Source of the DNA: a virus
Length of the DNA: 23,816 nt
IMG/VR virus record: IMGVR_UViG_3300005436_000038
Span: 1 to 23,816 of that record
Direction: 5' to 3' (one strand)
The notes beneath the pieces were generated by a model. It made no database searches, was not told where the DNA came from, and was given only the letters and a program-made list of their open reading frames with translations. This document shows, in pieces, positions 21,228-23,816 of the stretch. Made by a program: the position numbers and the translations under genes. How positions within the stretch are numbered: position 1 is the first letter of the stretch; the number at the start of each line of letters is the position of its first letter.

Positions 21228-22343
21228 CTAGTGATCCTTTCGTCGGTCGATCTCGGCCAGCGCATCATGCTGCGCCTGCACACCTTCGTCGTAGTCGGTG
21301 ATCGGTTTGCCGTCGCCCGGCTTGTAGGGGCCGGCGCCATGTGGGTCGTGCACCATGAACACGACGTCGGGGCGGCCGCCGTTGTAGTCCTTGAACGTCT
21401 CGTGGCTCCAACCCTCAGGCGCATACTCTTCATTCCACGGCAGCCGGGCGACCGCTCGGAAGCCTGACTGGCTGTAGAGGTGTGGGAGCGCGGTATCGAA
21501 CGCATCGAGCCGGCGGCCGCCCTGGCTGGTCGCCACGTCCAGCATCGAACGGGTAACCCGCTTGTATGGCGCGTCCGGGTGCTTGAACACCGAGACGATA
21601 TCGTCACCCTTCAGCGCGAAGCCGGCATCGCGCTTCGGTGTGGTGAATAGCCGCATGCCGGCATAGTCCGCCTTGTCATACAGCGTGACCGCGGCGCCAT
21701 GCGGGCTCGCCTGCTTGGCCTCGGCAATGCTTGGATGGAAGCCCTCAGCGCTGGCGTCGCCTGGGTGCAGTTCGTGGTAGGGCGGGGTGCTTGCTGTCTC
21801 GATTGGACGCTGCGGTTCATAGATCCGCGCAACGTCCGGGCTTACCACATCCTGATGTGGCGCAACGCCTCGGCTTTGGTAAGCGTTGGATGGTGCGCCA
21901 CCAGACGCTCCACCAGATCCAGCTCCTCCTTGTCCGGCGGCGGCATCTTGCCCCACCAGTGGTCCTTCGGGTCCTTGGTTTCCATGTGCCAGCCCTCGGT
22001 CTGCAATGGTAGCACGTTGTCCGACGCCAGACAACGCATTTGGCGCCCCGCCGGCCATGCCGAGCGTGGTGGCGATAGCCAACTGCTGGCCTGACTGACG
22101 CTGCGCGTGCGCCGCCGCCAGCTGGCTCGCGGTCAGTCCGCCGCCGCCTGGGGTGAGCGCCGCCAGGGGATCGAACGGCTGACGGTCGGCGGAGACCACC
22201 GACTGACCTGGGGGCGCTGGGTTGCCGGCGTTGGCGACGAAGCCGTGCAGGTGCGAGATCTGGTCGAGATAGGATTGCAGCTGGTTAGCGTCACTCGATA
22301 CATCGAGCTGTGGATACGGCAGCCGGCCGAGGGCACCGCTCAT
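21228..22343 (-). CDS. Phage protein with shared N-terminal module and GNAT-like C-terminal domain
   Basis: A 371-residue protein. Residues 1-32 (MSGALGRLPYPQ, NQLQSYLDQISHL) form the module shared with the downstream 550-residue protein. About 40-170 is Gly/Ala/Gln low complexity. The folded part is about 170-345: YHELHPGDASAEGFHPSI, then GDDIVSVFKHPDAP (247-259), a helix VTRSMLDVATSQGG, and RRLDAFDTALPHLYSQSGF (277-295), which resembles the last strands of GNAT acetyltransferases (LY...GF). The acetyl-CoA loop (Q/R-x-x-G-x-G/A) is missing, so it may be inactive or only GNAT-like. Start: ATG in ATGA overlap with the gene before, with an AAGGA SD; an upstream extension is Arg/Ser shadow. Codons 101-167 have unusual A/T third bases because another ORF is nested there. 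Confidence 0.75.
   Translation of the reverse strand: MSGALGRLPYPQLDVSSDANQLQSYLDQISHLHGFVANAGNPAPPGQSVVSADRQPFDPLAALTPGGGGLTASQLAAAHAQRQSGQQLAIATTLGMAGGAPNALSGVGQRATIADRGLAHGNQGPEGPLVGQDAAAGQGGAGSGGASGGAPSNAYQSRGVAPHQDVVSPDVARIYEPQRPIETASTPPYHELHPGDASAEGFHPSIAEAKQASPHGAAVTLYDKADYAGMRLFTTPKRDAGFALKGDDIVSVFKHPDAPYKRVTRSMLDVATSQGGRRLDAFDTALPHLYSQSGFRAVARLPWNEEYAPEGWSHETFKDYNGGRPDVVFMVHDPHGAGPYKPGDGKPITDYDEGVQAQHDALAEIDRRKDH
21842..21985 (-). CDS. Nested small ORF, 47 aa, overprinted inside the GNAT-like gene
   Basis: A 47-residue frame inside the low-complexity part of the larger gene, same strand, different frame. It opens METKDPKDHWWGKMPPPDKE and continues with a helix (ELDLVERLVAHHP, TKAEALRHIRMW). 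The composition is that of a normal folded mini-protein, with two helices. Its third codon positions are mostly G or C (about 40 of 46), while the enclosing frame over the same DNA has mostly A/T third bases. That is strong evidence that this frame is under coding selection. A GAGGG site lies 8 nt before the ATG. The codon signal reaches back to about 22040, so a longer form beginning MRCLASDN at 22039, or a frameshift from the larger gene, is also possible. No family recognised. Confidence 0.6.
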   Translation of the reverse strand: METKDPKDHWWGKMPPPDKEELDLVERLVAHHPTLTKAEALRHIRMW

Positions 22344-22525
22344 AGCGTGCTTCCTTTGGTCACTCTCCACCGGCGCCGCTGACAATAGACCAGCGCCGCC
22401 GCTTCGGTCAGTCCGAACACGTGACGACGCAGGATGGGCGCGCAATACACGACCTTGCCGCGCGCGCTGACGATGTAGCCGGCGACGAAGTGCGCTGCCT
22501 CGACCCGGTAGAGCGTGCCGTTCAC
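22340..22525 (-). CDS. Small phage protein, 61 aa, GTG start
   Basis: A 61-residue basic protein starting at GTG (22523-22525) that overlaps the previous stop as GTGA. It is strand-rich (TLYRVEAAHFVAGYIVSARG, then KVVYCAPILRRHVFG) and ends with a helix (TEAAALVYCQRRRWRVTKG). Two cysteines are present. Phage mini-proteins of the form 'YRVEAAHFVAG..V..G.V...API' are frequent in alphaproteobacterial phages, where they resemble a small beta-barrel of unknown role. It ends in an ATGA overlap with the GNAT-like gene. Confidence 0.72.
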   Translation of the reverse strand: MNGTLYRVEAAHFVAGYIVSARGKVVYCAPILRRHVFGLTEAAALVYCQRRRWRVTKGSTL

Positions 22526-22623
22526 TTGGCGGGCTTGGGTTTCCGCCTGGGTTTACGCTTGCCCTTCGGCGGCGCGGCGCCCTGCAGCGCCTTCGGCACG
22601 TTACCGGTGGTGATGGTCGCCAT
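22522..22623 (-). CDS. 33-aa basic peptide with capsid-protein-like N-terminus
   Basis: A 33-residue peptide. Its first 13 residues, MATITTGNVPKAL, match the start of the major capsid protein of this window (MAVITTGTHPKAL) at 10 of 13 positions. After that it changes to a very basic, Pro-rich tail (KGKRKPRRKPKPAK), as in nucleic acid-binding peptides. Synonymous codons differ from the capsid gene at five of the shared residues, so it is not a recent copy. It is joined by a 1-nt overlap (TGATG) to the gene before and a GTGA overlap to the gene after. No separate SD is clear. Function unknown. Confidence 0.6.
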   Translation of the reverse strand: MATITTGNVPKALQGAAPPKGKRKPRRKPKPAK

Positions 22624-22802
22624 CAGAACCCAGACGCCTCGGACGCGTCAGCTGGACCGTCGCTGTCCTGGCCCTGTGGTGCGTCGTTCTCGAAGCGCCG
22701 CAGCCGCATCATCCGCGAGCGGATCGGATACTGCACCGGCCCGTAGGCGTTCGGCCGGTCTGGGTGGGCGAGGTCGCCGTCAGGAAACGCTTGGTCAGCC
22801 AT
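22623..22802 (-). CDS. Small phage protein, 59 aa
   Basis: A 59-residue hydrophilic protein (MADQAFPDGDLAHPDRPNAY). It has a short basic helix (RSRMMRLRRFEND, about 29-41) between an acidic/Pro-rich start and an acidic Ser/Asp/Ala tail. I recognise no family. It shares an 8-nt overlap with the gene before (ATGGCTGA) and a TGATG junction with the next. The chain of tight overlaps and G/C third codon bases support coding. The upstream SD region is GAGGTGACCG. Confidence 0.62.
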   Translation of the reverse strand: MADQAFPDGDLAHPDRPNAYGPVQYPIRSRMMRLRRFENDAPQGQDSDGPADASEASGF

Positions 22803-22977
22803 CGGTCACCTCTGGTTCATGCACCACGTGACGCACCACCCCGCTCGGCAGGGTGACGTCGAACGGGGGCGGCCCGAGACCGCCCAGCAGCATCGGCTCC
22901 TTGGGCAGCGGCACCCAGGTCTCGCCGTTCATGAAGCCCCAGGGCCGCCCGTCGTCCTGGTCGAAGCGCTGTGTCAT
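22795..22977 (-). CDS. Small phage protein, 60 aa
   Basis: A 60-residue protein beginning MTQRFDQDDGRPWGFMNGET. The start is the ATG at 22977, whose ATGA overlaps the stop of the 32-residue membrane peptide; a longer frame upstream (12 more residues) would erase that junction. It is Pro/Gly-rich with WVPLPKEPMLLGGLGPPPF and ends in a strand VVRHVVHEPEVTDG. No known family. It lies in the coupled mini-gene chain that leads to the virion genes. Role unknown. Confidence 0.62.
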   Translation of the reverse strand: MTQRFDQDDGRPWGFMNGETWVPLPKEPMLLGGLGPPPFDVTLPSGVVRHVVHEPEVTDG

Positions 22978-23072
22978 CGGCCGTTCCACGGTGGCCACGG
23001 CCCGGACATCCAAAGCATGAAGAGCACGGCCACACCTGAGACGGCCAGAAACGTAAAGACAAGCCAGCTCAC
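22974..23072 (-). CDS. 32-aa single-pass membrane peptide, GTG start
   Basis: A 32-residue peptide, (M)SWLVFTFLAVSGVAVLFMLW then MSGPWPPWNGR. One transmembrane helix covers residues 2-22, followed by a short Trp/Pro-rich end. The GTG start overlaps the stop of the DUF3309-like gene (GTGA), and its own stop overlaps the next ATG (ATGA), a typical coupled arrangement. Its small size makes it easy to miss. Membrane mini-proteins in phage late regions can be holin-like, pinholins or exclusion factors; nothing here decides among them. Confidence 0.5.
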   Translation of the reverse strand: MSWLVFTFLAVSGVAVLFMLWMSGPWPPWNGR

Positions 23073-23221
23073 CTGAACACCAGGAACAGCACGACGATTA
23101 GCAGGATCAGCCCGAGCCCGCCGCCGCCGTAGCCCCATTGCGGCCCGATGTGCCCCATATAGCCACCGCCGAACGCGCCCAGCACGATCAGAACCAGCAG
23201 AACGACAAGAACGAGACCCAT
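23069..23221 (-). CDS. DUF3309-like small hydrophobic protein, 50 aa
   Basis: A 50-residue protein with two hydrophobic segments: MGLVLVVLLVLIVLGAFGGG at the start and GLGLILLIVVLFLVFR at the end, separated by HIGPQWGYGGGG. This arrangement (hydrophobic helix, short W.YG.GGGLG turn, hydrophobic helix) closely resembles the DUF3309 family of proteobacterial mini-proteins, as remembered. Their function is not known to me. The ATG has a GAGG SD about 6 nt upstream. In a phage context it might affect the host envelope or lysis. It is followed by an overlapping membrane peptide gene. Confidence 0.72.
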   Translation of the reverse strand: MGLVLVVLLVLIVLGAFGGGYMGHIGPQWGYGGGGLGLILLIVVLFLVFR

Positions 23222-23267
23222 CAGAACCTCACCAAACAAGTGCGGCGGACGATGAGATGGCAGCCTT

Positions 23268-23594
23268 TCACAGGCCCAGCTTCGCGCGCGTGGGATCGTC
23301 GGCCAGTCCCGTCACCTCAAGGTCATGCTCGCTTTGATAGCGACGCAGCGCCGCCCCCGTCGCGGTGCCCATTTTGCCGTCGATCGGACCCGCATAGTCG
23401 CCGGCCTCATGCAGCCGTTGCTGCACATCGGCGAGGTCGCCGACGCTATGCGAGGACTGCGCGATACCGGATGGCGGCGCGGCAGCCGGCGGCGGCGGCG
23501 CGGTGTGCGGCGAGGTCTGCGCAGACGGCCCGCTCATCCAAGAGCAGCCGGCGAGCAGCAACACGGCGGAGACCAGATAGAAACAGGCTTTCAT
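23268..23594 (-). CDS. Peptidoglycan-binding lipoprotein
   Basis: A 108-residue lipoprotein. The start is the ATG at 23592-23594, which has an ideal AGGAGG SD 6 nt upstream; the longer frame above is shadow. The signal peptide is MKACFYLVSAVLLLAGC with the lipobox LAGC at residues 14-17, so Cys17 should be lipidated. Ser at +2 suggests outer membrane sorting. A Pro/Ala-rich linker (about 20-48) leads to a peptidoglycan_binding-1 type domain (about 50-108): VGDLADVQQRLHEAG, then YAGPIDGKMGTATGAALRRY and LEVTGLADDPTRAKLGL. The domain has no catalytic part. A wall-anchored phage lipoprotein could serve in lysis, DNA-entry exclusion or envelope tethering. Host-like lipoproteins carried by a prophage are also possible. 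Confidence 0.82.
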   Translation of the reverse strand: MKACFYLVSAVLLLAGCSWMSGPSAQTSPHTAPPPPAAAPPSGIAQSSHSVGDLADVQQRLHEAGDYAGPIDGKMGTATGAALRRYQSEHDLEVTGLADDPTRAKLGL

Positions 23595-23605
23595 GGCAGA
23601 CCTCC

Positions 23606-23816
23606 TCACCGCAATCGCGGCAACGACGGACCCAGACAGACGATGAGCTGGAAGATGAACAGGATCGCCCCGATAGCGATGACGACCCACAGCACGATCC
23701 ACAAGGCGGCGACGAAGAAGTCGAGGATCTCAGCGCCAGGACTACCGAGACGCGGCCGAATAAACCGCAGCAGCAGCTGCAACAGCGCCACCGCTCCGCA
23801 AATAATCACCAGCCAG
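23606..23816 (-). CDS. Small membrane protein, 5' end open at window edge
   Basis: A frame of at least 67 residues. A GTG at 23807-23809 could be its start ((M)IICGAVALLQLLLRFIRP), but the frame is open to the window edge, so the true start may be outside. It has a hydrophobic segment near the start and a long one (about 31-60: FFVAALWIVLWVVIAIGA, then FIFQLIVCL), which suggests two or more membrane passes with a short basic loop (RFIRPRLGSPG). It ends only 12 nt before the lipoprotein ATG, so both may act at the envelope. Family not recognised. Confidence 0.6.
   Translation of the reverse strand, partial: WLVIICGAVALLQLLLRFIRPRLGSPGAEILDFFVAALWIVLWVVIAIGAILFIFQLIVCLGPSLPRLR

Overview
The window is a late (virion assembly) gene block of a tailed phage or prophage. 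Almost all genes are packed head-to-tail on the minus strand, so the transcriptional order runs from high to low coordinates. The DNA is GC-rich with strong G/C preference at third codon positions. The protein styles (for example openings such as MADDRHYVPGD, MTLTNFPNGIS and a LTEAELDQVTGG leader) suggest an alphaproteobacterial host, probably Rhizobiales/Bradyrhizobium-like. This host call is inference. No integrase, tRNA, rRNA, CRISPR array or insertion sequence was seen, so the window does not show whether this is an integrated prophage or a free phage.

Layout in transcription order. (1) 23.8-22.3 kb: a small membrane protein, a peptidoglycan-binding lipoprotein, a DUF3309-like mini-protein and a chain of very short genes linked by 1-8 nt overlaps. 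(2) 22.3-19.4 kb: two proteins that share an N-terminal module (MSGALGRLP...). One carries a GNAT-like domain and hides a second ORF in another frame. The other carries endonuclease III-like motifs. A 78-residue protein follows. (3) 19.4-17.6 kb: terminase large subunit and a small Cys protein. (4) 17.6-17.05 kb: a 588-bp gap holding a plus-strand gene for a bacteriocin-type peptide with a double-glycine leader. (5) 17.0-12.2 kb: P22-type portal, a small overlapping gene, a GroES-like co-chaperonin, a terminator-like hairpin, the scaffold and two small conserved-type phage proteins. (6) 12.0-8.3 kb: capsid-associated protein, major capsid protein and minor structural proteins. (7) 8.3-3.2 kb: a repeat-built tail fibre, a secreted-looking appendage protein and three tandem paralogous glycine-rich proteins with signal peptides. 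(8) 3.2-0 kb: P22 gp4-like adaptor, P22 gp10-like tail protein with an added LamG-like domain, and a further structural gene cut by the window edge.

How it works together: terminase, portal and scaffold build and fill the head with the capsid proteins. The GroES-like protein probably helps fold a virion protein. gp4- and gp10-like proteins close the portal and build a short tail, so a podovirus is likely. The fibre and glycine-rich proteins are probably surface appendages. Most striking are the plus-strand double-glycine peptide (a likely cargo gene), the N-terminal tags reused between proteins (including a 33-residue basic peptide that copies the start of the major capsid protein), the overprinted ORF, and the run of appendage-type proteins carrying Sec signal peptides.
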